A DNA stretch of 19,563 bases. It comes from an uncultured Collinsella sp. GTDB lineage: Bacteria; Actinomycetota; Coriobacteriia; Coriobacteriales; Coriobacteriaceae. How positions within the stretch are numbered: position 1 is the stretch's first letter; each line of letters begins with the position of its first letter. Both the position numbers and the translations under genes were made by a program. This document shows positions 6,506 through 13,408 of the stretch, in pieces. A model generated the notes under the pieces. The model had not been told where the DNA came from. It was given only the letters and a program-made list of their open reading frames with translations, and did no database searches. The stretch is from contig USSM01000011.1 of the NCBI GenBank assembly GCA_900557455.1, positions 1 to 19,563 on the forward strand, in the 5' to 3' direction.

Positions 6506-7519
6506 TTAATAACGCTCGAAGAAGGCAAGCGCGTTGTCGCTGCAGAGCTTTTGCATCACGGTCTTGCCAAAATGCTTGGAAAGCATGTTCTGGAACTCGG
6601 GCATCTTGCTGGCATCGGAGAGGAAAGCGGGCACCGTGGCACCGTCCCAGTCGCCGCCGAGCGCGATGACGTCCTCGCCGCCCAGGTCGAGCCAGTGCTC
6701 GATATGTGCCGCCAGCTGGTCGAAGGTGACGTCTGCGGCGGTCTTGTCGGTTGCGTCGTTGGAAAGGAACTCGCTGCAGTAGTTGAGGCCGACGATACCG
6801 CCCATGTCGCGAATGGTGCGGAACTGGTCGTCGGTGAGGTTGCGCTTGACGCCGCAAACCGCACGGGAGTTGGAGTGGCTGGCGACGAAGGGGCGCGTGG
6901 CGTGGGCGACAACCTCGTCAAAGCACTCATCGTTGAGGTGGGAGACATCGAGTATCATGCCGGCGTGCTCCATCTGCGTAAGTGCCTCGACGCCGGCGGC
7001 GGTGAGGCCGGCGTGGGTGTCGTGGCCGCTCGCGAGCGGTCCCTGTGCGTTCCAGCTGAGCGATGACATGAGTACGCCCAGGCTCTTGAGCACCTCGATC
7101 AGTGCGGGGTCCTCGGCAAAGAACGTGGCGTTTTCGATGGTGTGGATGCAAGCGACCTTGCCGTCCTTGAGCGCGGGGCGAATGTCTGCGGCGCTGCGCA
7201 CGTTGACCATGCGGTCGTGGTTGAGCATGGCCTGGCCGCTCATATGTGCCATGATCTGCGCCTGGAAGCGCGCGGCGTGGGCGGTGGGAATCTCGTCGGG
7301 GACAAACGTGGCGAAGCACTGTGTCCACGGCGTGTTGCCGATCTTTGCGAGCGAGATGGCGCAGGCGTTGCCCTCGATGAGGTCGAAATCTTGCGGATGC
7401 GTTTCGTCGCCGGGGAAATAACCGTCGGTGCCGGCGGTAAAGCGCAGGTCGAGATCGAGCGTGGCCCAGCCGATTCGGTCGGCGGTGTCGCAGTGTAGGT
7501 CAAATACGGGATATGCCAT
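6506..7519 (-). CDS. Membrane dipeptidase (peptidase M19 family)
   Basis: Zinc-dependent dipeptidase of the renal-dipeptidase family, 337 residues. The binuclear metal site is complete: His9 and Asp11 (DLHCD), bridging Glu129 (HTIEN), His194 (DVSHLND) and His215 (ASHSNSR), with Asp290 in GGDWDG. The start at 7519 is preceded by GGAGGAA and begins MAYPVFDLHCD; a reading ten codons longer exists but runs over this ribosome site. There is no signal peptide, so the enzyme is probably cytoplasmic and takes up dipeptide hydrolysis for amino-acid nutrition, possibly including D-configured residues. Divergent from the FKBP gene. Confidence 0.95.
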   Translation of the reverse strand: MAYPVFDLHCDTADRIGWATLDLDLRFTAGTDGYFPGDETHPQDFDLIEGNACAISLAKIGNTPWTQCFATFVPDEIPTAHAARFQAQIMAHMSGQAMLNHDRMVNVRSAADIRPALKDGKVACIHTIENATFFAEDPALIEVLKSLGVLMSSLSWNAQGPLASGHDTHAGLTAAGVEALTQMEHAGMILDVSHLNDECFDEVVAHATRPFVASHSNSRAVCGVKRNLTDDQFRTIRDMGGIVGLNYCSEFLSNDATDKTAADVTFDQLAAHIEHWLDLGGEDVIALGGDWDGATVPAFLSDASKMPEFQNMLSKHFGKTVMQKLCSDNALAFFERY

Positions 7520-7639
7520 GGTTCCTCCGGTTGCAGCGTTTCTTTGCAAACTGTCTTTGAATTGTATGACTAGGGTATAGTTAGCGCCATATGTTCACGG
7601 CGGCCCGCGTTATGCGCCGCCCTTATCACGGAGGTTACC

Positions 7640-8068
7640 ATGTCCAACCAGGGCAAGAAGGTCAAGACTCATTATCGCGGCACGCTCGACGACGGCACGC
7701 AGTTCGATAGCTCCTACGATCGCGGCGAGCCGCTGGAGTTCACCTGTGGCGCCGGCCAGATGATCAAGGGCTTCGACGCCGCTGTTGTCGACATGCAGGT
7801 GGGCGAGAAGAAGACCGTGCACATTCCTGCTGCCGATGCCTACGGCGAGCACAATCCCGAGATGGTTCTGACCTTCCCGGCCGAGCAGGTTCCCAACATC
7901 GAGCAGATCGAGAAGGGCATGAAGCTCTTCCTATCCACGCCGAGCGGTATGCCCGTCCCCGCCGTCGTCATTGACGTGACGCCCGAGGCCGTGACGCTCG
8001 ACGCCAACCACGAGCTGGCCGGCAAGGATCTCAACTTTGATATCGAGCTCGTCGAGGTCGAGGATTAA
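7640..8068 (+). CDS. FKBP-type peptidyl-prolyl isomerase, SlyD-like
   Basis: Accelerates proline cis/trans isomerisation and acts as a chaperone. The 142 residues show the SlyD layout: FKBP half-domains at about 1-70 and 121-142 (DANHELAGKDLNFDIELVEV) with an insert-in-flap chaperone domain between (about 71-120). The His/Cys-rich nickel-binding tail of E. coli SlyD is absent; the protein ends EVED. GGAGG precedes the ATG by a good spacing, and TATAGT (7576-7581) is a possible -10. The UreE-like gene starts four bases after the stop, so the two are one operon. Confidence 0.93.
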   Translation: MSNQGKKVKTHYRGTLDDGTQFDSSYDRGEPLEFTCGAGQMIKGFDAAVVDMQVGEKKTVHIPAADAYGEHNPEMVLTFPAEQVPNIEQIEKGMKLFLSTPSGMPVPAVVIDVTPEAVTLDANHELAGKDLNFDIELVEVED

Positions 8069-8072
8069 GAGT

Positions 8073-8651
8073 ATGCCTGAACGCTTGGTTTCGACGACAT
8101 GCTTGGGAAATCTCAACGATCCGTCCTATGAACTCCTGCTTCGCCGGAAGTTGGGTGGCGTCTTTGAAGTTGACGAGCTGCTACTCGATTGGGACCAGGC
8201 TGATGTATGCGCGTTTGTGGGCGTGACGGAGCTGGGGCGCACGGTCGATGTTCGGCTGGATACTGCCGACGGTGGTCGTCTTGCCGACGGCGACGTGCTC
8301 GCCATCGACCGTTCTGACATGGTGCCCGTGGCGGTTGTCGTGCGCCTGCACAGCGCCGAGGTTTATTTGGTCGAAGTTGACCGCATGGACCCGATTGCGC
8401 TCGCGCATGCGTGCTGGGAGATCGGCAATATGCACGCGCCGCTTTTCCGAGGCGATTCGGACGAGCATACCGTGCGCATGTATACGCCGGTGCAGCCTGT
8501 TTTGGGCCGCATGCTCCGAGGCGTCGAGGGTGTTCGGCTCTCGGTGGTTACCCGTGAACTCGATGCGGGCCGGCGCTTTGCGTCGAGTGCGGCGGATGCC
8601 GTTGTGAGTATGGCTCCAGACTTTACGATCGTAAAGAAGGCGCGCGGTTAA
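8073..8651 (+). CDS. UreE-like nickel metallochaperone
   Basis: A 192-residue protein resembling urease accessory protein UreE. It has an N-terminal peptide-binding-like domain (about 40-100, with GDVLAIDR) and a C-terminal metal-binding domain containing ACWEIGNMHAPL, in which His121 matches the dimer-interface nickel ligand of UreE, then PVLGRML. The His-rich C-terminal tail of some UreE proteins is lacking. The ATG at 8073 is four bases after the FKBP stop, with GAGG about nine bases upstream inside that gene. No urease subunit or other ure gene is in the window, so the nickel client may be a [NiFe]-hydrogenase or an unlinked urease. The family call is strong by eye; the role is inferred. 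Confidence 0.8.
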   Translation: MPERLVSTTCLGNLNDPSYELLLRRKLGGVFEVDELLLDWDQADVCAFVGVTELGRTVDVRLDTADGGRLADGDVLAIDRSDMVPVAVVVRLHSAEVYLVEVDRMDPIALAHACWEIGNMHAPLFRGDSDEHTVRMYTPVQPVLGRMLRGVEGVRLSVVTRELDAGRRFASSAADAVVSMAPDFTIVKKARG

Positions 8652-8661
8652 CGTGCGTATG

Positions 8662-8706
8662 AGCAAGACGGCCTTTGAGAGGCAACTATTCAAAGTCCGT
8701 CTTGCT
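8662..8706. repeat. Two-part hairpin between the UreE-like and HAD genes
   Basis: AGCAAGACGG (8662-8671) pairs perfectly with CCGTCTTGCT (8697-8706). After a C·T mismatch, CTTTGA (8673-8678) pairs with TCAAAG (8690-8695), leaving an 11-base loop. No T tract follows, so it is not a classical terminator. It may process or protect the mRNA of the upstream pair. Confidence 0.65.
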
Positions 8707-8735
8707 GTTGATGAGGTGCTTTGGGGGGAAAGCGT

Positions 8736-9533
8736 ATGGGTCTTGAGGGAATCAAACTGATTGCATGCGATTTGGACGGCACGTTGCTGCATCCGGGGGA
8801 GCGCGAGCCGCGTTCCGAGGCCTTTGAGCTCATCGACGAGCTGCATCGTCGCGGCATTGTGTTTATGCCGGCGAGTGGCCGTCAATATGCGAGCTTGCGC
8901 TACCTGTTTGCCCCGGTGGCCGATGAGCTCGCCTATGTATGCGAAAACGGAGCTCTGGTGATGAGCGAGGGGCGTGCCGTTGTCAAGCGTTCCATGGAGC
9001 GCAGCCTTGCTATGGATATCGCGAATGCCGTGGTTGCGTATCCCCATGCCGACGTGACCCTTTCGTGTGAGGGGCACCTCTACACCATAAGCGGCAACGA
9101 TGCGTTCGTCGACCATTTGCGCTATGAGGTCCACTGCGATGTGGCGGTTGTCGACCGTCCCGAGGACATCGACGAGGACGTCATTAAGATTGCCTTCCAG
9201 ACGCCTGAGGTGGATCAGCCGGCGGCCCTGGATTATTTCGAGCGCCTCTTTAGCGACCGTGTCGACGTGATGACGTCGGGAACCGAATGGACGGACTTTA
9301 TCGGTTTTGGTTCGGGCAAGGGCTCCGCGCTTGCCGATTACGGTCGTGCCCTGGGGATTTCGCCCGATGAGATGATGGCGTTTGGCGATAACGAAAACGA
9401 CCGCGACATGCTCAACGTCGTAGGCCATCCTTATCTCATGGAGAGCTGCAATCCCTCTATGCGTGGCATCAACGACCGCGTCCGCTACGTGCGCACGGTC
9501 GAAGAAGAACTGCATCGCCTGCTCGCCGAGTAA
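8736..9533 (+). CDS. Cof-type HAD-superfamily phosphatase
   Basis: A 265-residue haloacid-dehalogenase-superfamily hydrolase with a type IIB (Cof) cap. Motif I is DLDGT (Asp12 nucleophile, Asp14), motif II the Ser in PASGR, motif III the Lys in GSGKGSAL and motif IV GDNENDRDM. These enzymes usually dephosphorylate sugar phosphates, flavin mononucleotide or cofactor phosphates; the substrate cannot be read from sequence. The ATG at 8736 follows a G-rich ribosome site at 8723-8732; an in-frame TTG at 8721 would remove that site. It lies 84 bp after the UreE-like gene, beyond a hairpin. Confidence 0.93.
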   Translation: MGLEGIKLIACDLDGTLLHPGEREPRSEAFELIDELHRRGIVFMPASGRQYASLRYLFAPVADELAYVCENGALVMSEGRAVVKRSMERSLAMDIANAVVAYPHADVTLSCEGHLYTISGNDAFVDHLRYEVHCDVAVVDRPEDIDEDVIKIAFQTPEVDQPAALDYFERLFSDRVDVMTSGTEWTDFIGFGSGKGSALADYGRALGISPDEMMAFGDNENDRDMLNVVGHPYLMESCNPSMRGINDRVRYVRTVEEELHRLLAE

Positions 9534-9539
9534 ATATTT

Positions 9540-9604
9540 GGGACATGCCTAGAAATGTGCTGTTTGCTGTAGCAGATGGGCAAGTAGATTTGCGGGCATG
9601 CCCC
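9540..9604. repeat. Inverted repeat between convergent HAD and perR-like genes
   Basis: GGGACATGCC (9540-9549) pairs with GGCATGCCCC (9595-9604) at nine of ten positions across a 45-base loop. It occupies almost the whole convergent gap. No T tract marks it as an ordinary terminator; it may still end or protect both transcripts. Confidence 0.45.
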
Positions 9605-9609
9605 TAAGG

Positions 9610-9990
9610 CTACCGACAGTCGGGGCAGAGTCCTTCAAAGATGGTGTAGTGCGAGGTGACGTCCCATCCAATTAGCTCGGATACCTCGGTATCGAGCTCG
9701 GTATCGAAGGGGAGCGCTACATCGACGACGCGGCTGCACGAGGTACAGATGACATGCGCATGCGGTTCGGTGGTGCGATCGAAACGGCTCCCGCCCGGTG
9801 TCTTGATGGAGAGGATCTCGCCGGCATCGGCCAAGAGGTTGAGGTTGCGGTAGACCGTGCCGCGACTGATCTTGTCATCCTGTTCGCGCACGGCGTTGTA
9901 GATTTCATCGGCGGTGGGATGGTTATAGCTTTGGCGCACGGCGTCAAGAACCAGCTTTCGCTGCCTGGTATTCCTTCTTTGCACCGCCAT
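9610..9990 (-). CDS. Fur-family repressor, PerR-like peroxide sensor
   Basis: A 126-residue metalloregulator. The winged helix covers about 1-65 (recognition region ISRGTVYRNLNLL). The regulatory-site residues of B. subtilis PerR all have counterparts at matching spacing: His24, Asp71 (SRFD), His77, His79 (PHAH) and Asp90 (VVD). An aspartate rather than glutamate at position 71 favours PerR over Fur or Zur. CTSC (82-85) and CPDC (122-125) form the structural zinc site. AAGAGG upstream supports the ATG. In PerR, iron-catalysed histidine oxidation relieves repression of peroxide defence genes; none of those are adjacent here, so targets are likely elsewhere. Convergent with the HAD gene. Confidence 0.88.
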   Translation of the reverse strand: MAVQRRNTRQRKLVLDAVRQSYNHPTADEIYNAVREQDDKISRGTVYRNLNLLADAGEILSIKTPGGSRFDRTTEPHAHVICTSCSRVVDVALPFDTELDTEVSELIGWDVTSHYTIFEGLCPDCR

Positions 9991-10027
9991 GCGCCTCGCC
10001 TCTTTTCTATCAACGGTCGTAGGTAAA

Positions 10028-10056
10028 TGATACCGTATTTAGCACACAATACTAAT
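10028..10056 (-). promoter_or_regulatory. Candidate promoter/operator of the perR-like gene
   Basis: On the minus strand TTAGTA, a 17-bp spacer and TATCAT lie upstream of the gene. An inverted repeat GTATT-N8-AATAC (10035-10052) overlaps the spacer and could be an autoregulatory operator, though it does not match the B. subtilis Per box. Position and motif quality are only moderate. Confidence 0.35.
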
Positions 10057-10462
10057 AATGAGGACTAAAACCATCCTCGTTGGCAAGCGGGGTGCGAGTC
10101 TGGGCGTCTACAAGGCGAAAACGTGTCCCCATGCGCTCGTAGGAGGCATGAAGCACCTCGAGCTGAGACACGATGTTTGCCGGCGTGCCCTGTAGCTCCA
10201 TCTCAACCGAGCCGTCTTCCATGTTACGCACCCAGCCGGTGAGTGCGCGTGCCTGCGCGAGGCTGGTGTTGGTAAAGCGGAAACCGACGCCCTGGACCTG
10301 CCCCTCCCACCGCAGGAAATAGCGCTGCGGGGCGTCCTGAGTGACCTCGTCGCTTGCGAGCACGGTGAGCCTACGGCGCAGCTCGAGCTCGACGCCAGAA
10401 GGCTTTTGGGGTTCGCGGCTGCCGACGGCGACGCCCGAGAAAAGCTTGTCGAAAAAACCCAT
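10052..10462 (-). CDS. Acylphosphatase-domain protein
   Basis: A 136-residue protein whose residues ~47-135 form an acylphosphatase domain (hydrolysis of carboxyl-phosphate bonds in the characterised enzymes). The catalytic arginine is Arg62 in GQVQGVGFRF and the catalytic asparagine Asn80 in GWVRNMEDGSVE. The domain is normally the entire ~90-residue protein; here a ~45-residue extension precedes it, beginning MGFFDKLFSG. The ATG follows the stop of the oxidoreductase gene by two bases with no strong ribosome site, indicating translational coupling. Whether the N-terminal part localises the protein is unknown. Confidence 0.88.
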   Translation of the reverse strand: MGFFDKLFSGVAVGSREPQKPSGVELELRRRLTVLASDEVTQDAPQRYFLRWEGQVQGVGFRFTNTSLAQARALTGWVRNMEDGSVEMELQGTPANIVSQLEVLHASYERMGTRFRLVDAQTRTPLANEDGFSPHY

Positions 10463-10464
10463 CG

Positions 10465-11571
10465 CTATGCCTGCTTGTTAGAGTCGGCGGGGAAGGCGAT
10501 ACCCGCCTGCTGGCGCACGGCATCCATGATACGCAGCGACACGAGCGTGACATCGCGGTAGTGTCCGAGTTCGTGGCGTCCTGCCGGCGTTTCCCAAATC
10601 TCATCTTTAACGTGATGAACGCCGTCGATGGCGGTGATAAAGTCCGCGAGCTCGTATTCCATGGTGTTGCTTGACTTGGGAAGGTCGAGCGCGCGTCCGT
10701 TGTTGCCTTGCTCGCGCGGCGCCTCGGTCGCCGATCCGCGCACGACGTCACCGCGATAGTCGATGCGTACGTTGCGGGGCGTCGACAGGTGGTCAATCTG
10801 GATGGTGCCGCGCTCGCCTTCGATTTGCGAGGGCAGCAGATCGTTGGTGATCTTTGAATGCGCAAGTTCGACAGAGATGCGGCCTCCGCCATAGTTGGCG
10901 AGAATGGAGCCGCAGCCGTCGATGGGGCCATGGGTGAGCTCTTGCGTTGAGGGGTCGAGCAGCGTGGTCATGCTGGTGAGACCGGAGGGCATGCCGAAGA
11001 TCTCGACCATGGGCTCGACGGTATAGACGCCGATGTCCATGAGGGAGCCCGAGGCCATGTGGCAGTCGAAGATATTGGTGGCGCGCCCCGCGAGAACCTC
11101 GTTGTAGCGTGAAGAGTACTTGCCAAAGCGCAGTGAGGCGCGACGAATGGGCGCAATCTCGCCCAGGGCGTCCTCGATGGCGTGGAAAGCGGGGTCATGG
11201 AGCGGGCGCATGGCCTCGAGGGCTACGACGCCCGCCGCCTCGGCTGCGCGAAAGACCTCGAACGCTTGTGCCTCGGTGGCACAAAAAGGCTTTTCGACGA
11301 TAACGTGCTTGCCGCCGGCGATACAGGCGAGCGCCTGCTCGTAGTGGAGCGCATTGGGGCTGCCGATGTAGACGGCGTCGACGTCGTCGGCGGACGCAAG
11401 CTCGTCAAGTGCGGTGAAGTTACGCTCGCCGCCATACTTAGCAGTGAAGGCGGCGCCGCGATCTGCATCGCGCGAGAGCGTGCCCACAAACGCAGCTTGG
11501 TCGTTGGCGTTGACGACCTGGATAAAGTCGTCGGTAATCATGGATGTGCCGATGGTCGCTATACGCAGCAT
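10465..11571 (-). CDS. Gfo/Idh/MocA-family NAD(P)-dependent oxidoreductase
   Basis: A 368-residue oxidoreductase. The N-terminal Rossmann fold starts MLRIATIGTS, and the family hallmark EKP is at 93-95 (IVEKPF). The C-terminal alpha/beta domain includes GSLMDIGVYTVEPM, typical of the sugar or inositol dehydrogenase branch of the family. The substrate (a sugar, trans-dihydrodiol or similar alcohol) cannot be fixed from sequence. The ATG has GAGGGGG five bases upstream. It is the first gene of a two-gene unit with the acylphosphatase gene. Confidence 0.92.
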   Translation of the reverse strand: MLRIATIGTSMITDDFIQVVNANDQAAFVGTLSRDADRGAAFTAKYGGERNFTALDELASADDVDAVYIGSPNALHYEQALACIAGGKHVIVEKPFCATEAQAFEVFRAAEAAGVVALEAMRPLHDPAFHAIEDALGEIAPIRRASLRFGKYSSRYNEVLAGRATNIFDCHMASGSLMDIGVYTVEPMVEIFGMPSGLTSMTTLLDPSTQELTHGPIDGCGSILANYGGGRISVELAHSKITNDLLPSQIEGERGTIQIDHLSTPRNVRIDYRGDVVRGSATEAPREQGNNGRALDLPKSSNTMEYELADFITAIDGVHHVKDEIWETPAGRHELGHYRDVTLVSLRIMDAVRQQAGIAFPADSNKQA

Positions 11572-11646
11572 GTATCCCCCTCGTGCCGTTCGGTTTACAG
11601 GATGAGTGTAGCGCGAGGGGGCAGGAAATGGCGTGCGAAAACGCCG

Positions 11647-12132
11647 TTACAGGTCGCTCTCGTTAAAGCCGGTGTCGATATCGAGGTTGCTGCCGTCGGC
11701 CGCCGTGGTGGCAAGCTCGTCACAGCGCTCGTTGAGCTCATGGCCGGCGTGGCCCTTAACCCAGATGAACTCAACTTTGTGCTTGCTCTTTGCGGTGAGC
11801 AGGCGCTCCCACAGATCGCGGTTCTTGACAGGCTGCTTGTTGGCGGTCTTCCAGCCGCGTTTTTTCCATCCGTCAATCCAGTGCTTGTTAAAGGCGTTGA
11901 CGACGTACTGCGAATCGGAATGGACTTCGACGTCGCAGGGGCGGTTGAGCGCCTCGAGTGCCACGATGACCGCCATGAGCTCCATGCGGTTGTTGGTGGT
12001 CTTGGCGTAGCCGCGCGAAAGCTCGGAGGTGAAGGTCTTGCCGGCGGGGTTGGTGTATTTGAGCACGGCGCCGTAGCCGCCGCGTCCCGGATTTGATCGG
12101 GCCGAGCCGTCGGTATAGATGATGACCTTCAC
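11647..12132 (-). CDS. rnhA: Ribonuclease HI
   Basis: Cuts the RNA strand of RNA-DNA hybrids, removing primers and R-loops. The 161-residue product carries all active-site residues: Asp8 (YTDGS), Glu51 (NRMELMA), Asp73 (HSDSQYV), His128 (KGHAGH) and Asp138 (NERCDEL), with the basic-protrusion region around [10 protein letters not shown]. The start is GTG at 12132, six or so bases after AAAGGA, giving [10 protein letters not shown]. An overlapping ATG is out of frame, and the frame upstream is not conserved-looking. A short GGCGT/ACGCC hairpin at 11630-11645 lies just past the stop but is a weak terminator. Confidence 0.95.
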   Translation of the reverse strand: MKVIIYTDGSARSNPGRGGYGAVLKYTNPAGKTFTSELSRGYAKTTNNRMELMAVIVALEALNRPCDVEVHSDSQYVVNAFNKHWIDGWKKRGWKTANKQPVKNRDLWERLLTAKSKHKVEFIWVKGHAGHELNERCDELATTAADGSNLDIDTGFNESDL

Positions 12133-12231
12133 ATGGTTCCTTTCGTTGAGTACGTTTCGTGCGAGTGACCATTGTAGCGCCATGCCCGCCGGGTGCTAGC
12201 AATCTACGATTTCTACCCCGTCTTCCGACAG

Positions 12232-13134
12232 TTAGCTGGCATGGATGATGCAGTTGAGCTCGTCGAGGTATTGCTGCAAGAGGGGAGAGGGCTTGCGCTC
12301 GTCGTGCATGATATAGCCTACGCGCATCGTTGGGGCGTCTGCTAACGGGATCGATGCCATACCCCACTGCATTTCATTGGAGAGGACGCCGGTCGACAGG
12401 GTGTAACCGTTCGACGTGATAAGTAAGTTAGTAAGTGTTCCGCGGTCCGAGATTCGTATGTTGCGGTCGCAAGGGATATAGCTAAAAGGTTCCTCGGCGT
12501 AATAGAAGGAGTTTGAGGTTCCCTGCTCGAAGCTGTAGCGCGTATAGGGCGTGAGGTCGGCAAGGGACAGCTGAGGGCGGCGTGCGAGCGGGTGGCGCTC
12601 GCTGACGAAGACGTGGACCGTCGCGTCGAATAGGGGATGGAAGCTCGCTCGGGCATCGGCGAAGGCCTTCTGCAATACACGGGTATTAAAGTCGTCCAGA
12701 TAGAGGATGCCGATATCGCTGCGAAACGCACGGACGTCATCGACGATCTGCGCTGTGGTGGTCTCGCGCATGATGAACTCGAACTTGCTGTCGCGGCAGC
12801 GCTCGACTACGTTGACAAAGGCCTCGACCGAAAACGCGTAGTGTTGGGCCGAGATGGCAAGGCGGGCCTGAGGTGTACCGCCGTCCTCGTAGCGGGCCTC
12901 GAGCATGTCGGCCTGCTCTACGACCTGGCGCGCATAGCCCAAAAGCTCGGTGCCGTCGTTGGTGAGCGTGACGCCGCGGCTGGAGCGCGTAAAGATCTCC
13001 AGATGGAGCTCCTGCTCCAGGCTTTTGACGGCATTGGAGATATTGGACTGTGCCGTATAGAGGCGCTGAGCTGCGGCGTTGATCGAACCGGATTCTGCCA
13101 CGGCGATCAGAAAACGAAGCTGCTGGAGGGTCAT
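12232..13134 (-). CDS. LysR-family transcriptional regulator
   Basis: A 300-residue LysR-type regulator: winged helix-turn-helix at about 1-60 (LQQLRFLIAVAESGSINAAA), a linker helix, and a periplasmic-binding-protein-like effector domain from about 90. AAAGGACAGG precedes the ATG at 13134. It is divergent from metY, with 274 bp between them; this arrangement is characteristic of LysR regulators that control the opposite gene, so sulfur or methionine-related regulation of metY is the likely role. The effector is unknown. Palindromes in the gap (13151-13160 and 13166-13180) are possible binding sites. Confidence 0.93.
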   Translation of the reverse strand: MTLQQLRFLIAVAESGSINAAAQRLYTAQSNISNAVKSLEQELHLEIFTRSSRGVTLTNDGTELLGYARQVVEQADMLEARYEDGGTPQARLAISAQHYAFSVEAFVNVVERCRDSKFEFIMRETTTAQIVDDVRAFRSDIGILYLDDFNTRVLQKAFADARASFHPLFDATVHVFVSERHPLARRPQLSLADLTPYTRYSFEQGTSNSFYYAEEPFSYIPCDRNIRISDRGTLTNLLITSNGYTLSTGVLSNEMQWGMASIPLADAPTMRVGYIMHDERKPSPLLQQYLDELNCIIHAS

Positions 13135-13150
13135 CGGCGCCTGTCCTTTC

Positions 13151-13180
13151 GATAGCTATCTAAAAAACCGATAACAGGTT
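13151..13180. promoter_or_regulatory. Candidate LysR operator palindromes
   Basis: GATAGCTATC (13151-13160) is a perfect palindrome, and AACC-N7-GGTT (13166-13180) is a second dyad just downstream. Both lie 17-45 bp upstream of the predicted metY -35 element and next to the LysR gene start, where a LysR protein would bind for divergent control. The assignment rests on symmetry and position only. Confidence 0.4.
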
Positions 13181-13195
13181 AGCGCTTTTAAGTGA

Positions 13196-13224
13196 TTGAC
13201 CCGGGGAGACGATGCTCGTACTAT
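13196..13224 (+). promoter_or_regulatory. Promoter of the metY leader and metY
   Basis: TTGACC (13196-13201) and TACTAT (13219-13224) are separated by exactly 17 bp, a close match to the housekeeping sigma consensus. Transcription would start near 13231, giving a leader of about 178 nt before metY, including the short leader ORF. Confidence 0.7.
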
Positions 13225-13293
13225 TCAAAACACACAAAGGCGGTAGGTAATTAAGCCGACCACGGAACCGGGATGTCAAAAGGAGGACCGCAT

Positions 13294-13347
13294 ATGAATT
13301 GCTTACCAAGACGAATGCCGGGCTCCTGTTTGCGCCCGTCGGCGTGA
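13294..13347 (+). CDS. 17-residue leader peptide upstream of metY
   Basis: ATG at 13294 is preceded by a near-perfect ribosome site, AAAAGGAGG (13278-13286), with seven bases of spacing, and encodes MNCLPRRMPGSCLRPSA then TGA. Two cysteines (codons 3 and 12) and two methionines (1 and 8) in a 17-residue peptide suit a sensor of sulfur amino-acid supply. The ribosome site is better than that of many full genes in the window. The ORF lies between a strong promoter and metY and overlaps mutually exclusive hairpins. Function as a translational attenuator is inferred. Confidence 0.6.
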   Translation: MNCLPRRMPGSCLRPSA

Positions 13348-13354
13348 TCAGGAG
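13317..13354 (+). promoter_or_regulatory. Alternative hairpins in the metY leader
   Basis: CGGGC (13319-13323) can pair with GCCCG (13334-13338), or CTCCTG (13323-13328) with CAGGAG (13349-13354); the two helices exclude each other. CTCCT (13323-13327) is also complementary to AGGAG in the leader ribosome site (13281-13285) and in the metY ribosome site (13398-13402). The lack of a T tract suggests control of translation rather than termination. A U/C-rich stretch (about 13361-13391) follows, with no further structure seen. Confidence 0.45.
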
Positions 13355-13408
13355 ACAGCGACTTACTTCTCTTATTCTTATTACTTTTGTTCAATCAAGG
13401 AGATCATC

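Noticed and set aside
7557..7581. Complete promoter for the FKBP gene (TTGAAT … TATAGT)
   Set aside because: The spacer is only 13 bp; the -10 alone is plausible, so no full promoter is called.
8181..9515. 444-codon minus-strand frame across the UreE-like and HAD genes
   Set aside because: Spans two well-supported plus-strand genes and shows no domain or ribosome site.
13225..13408. SAM riboswitch or T-box upstream of metY
   Set aside because: No S-box core pattern and no T-box sequence are visible; a leader ORF with competing hairpins explains the region better.
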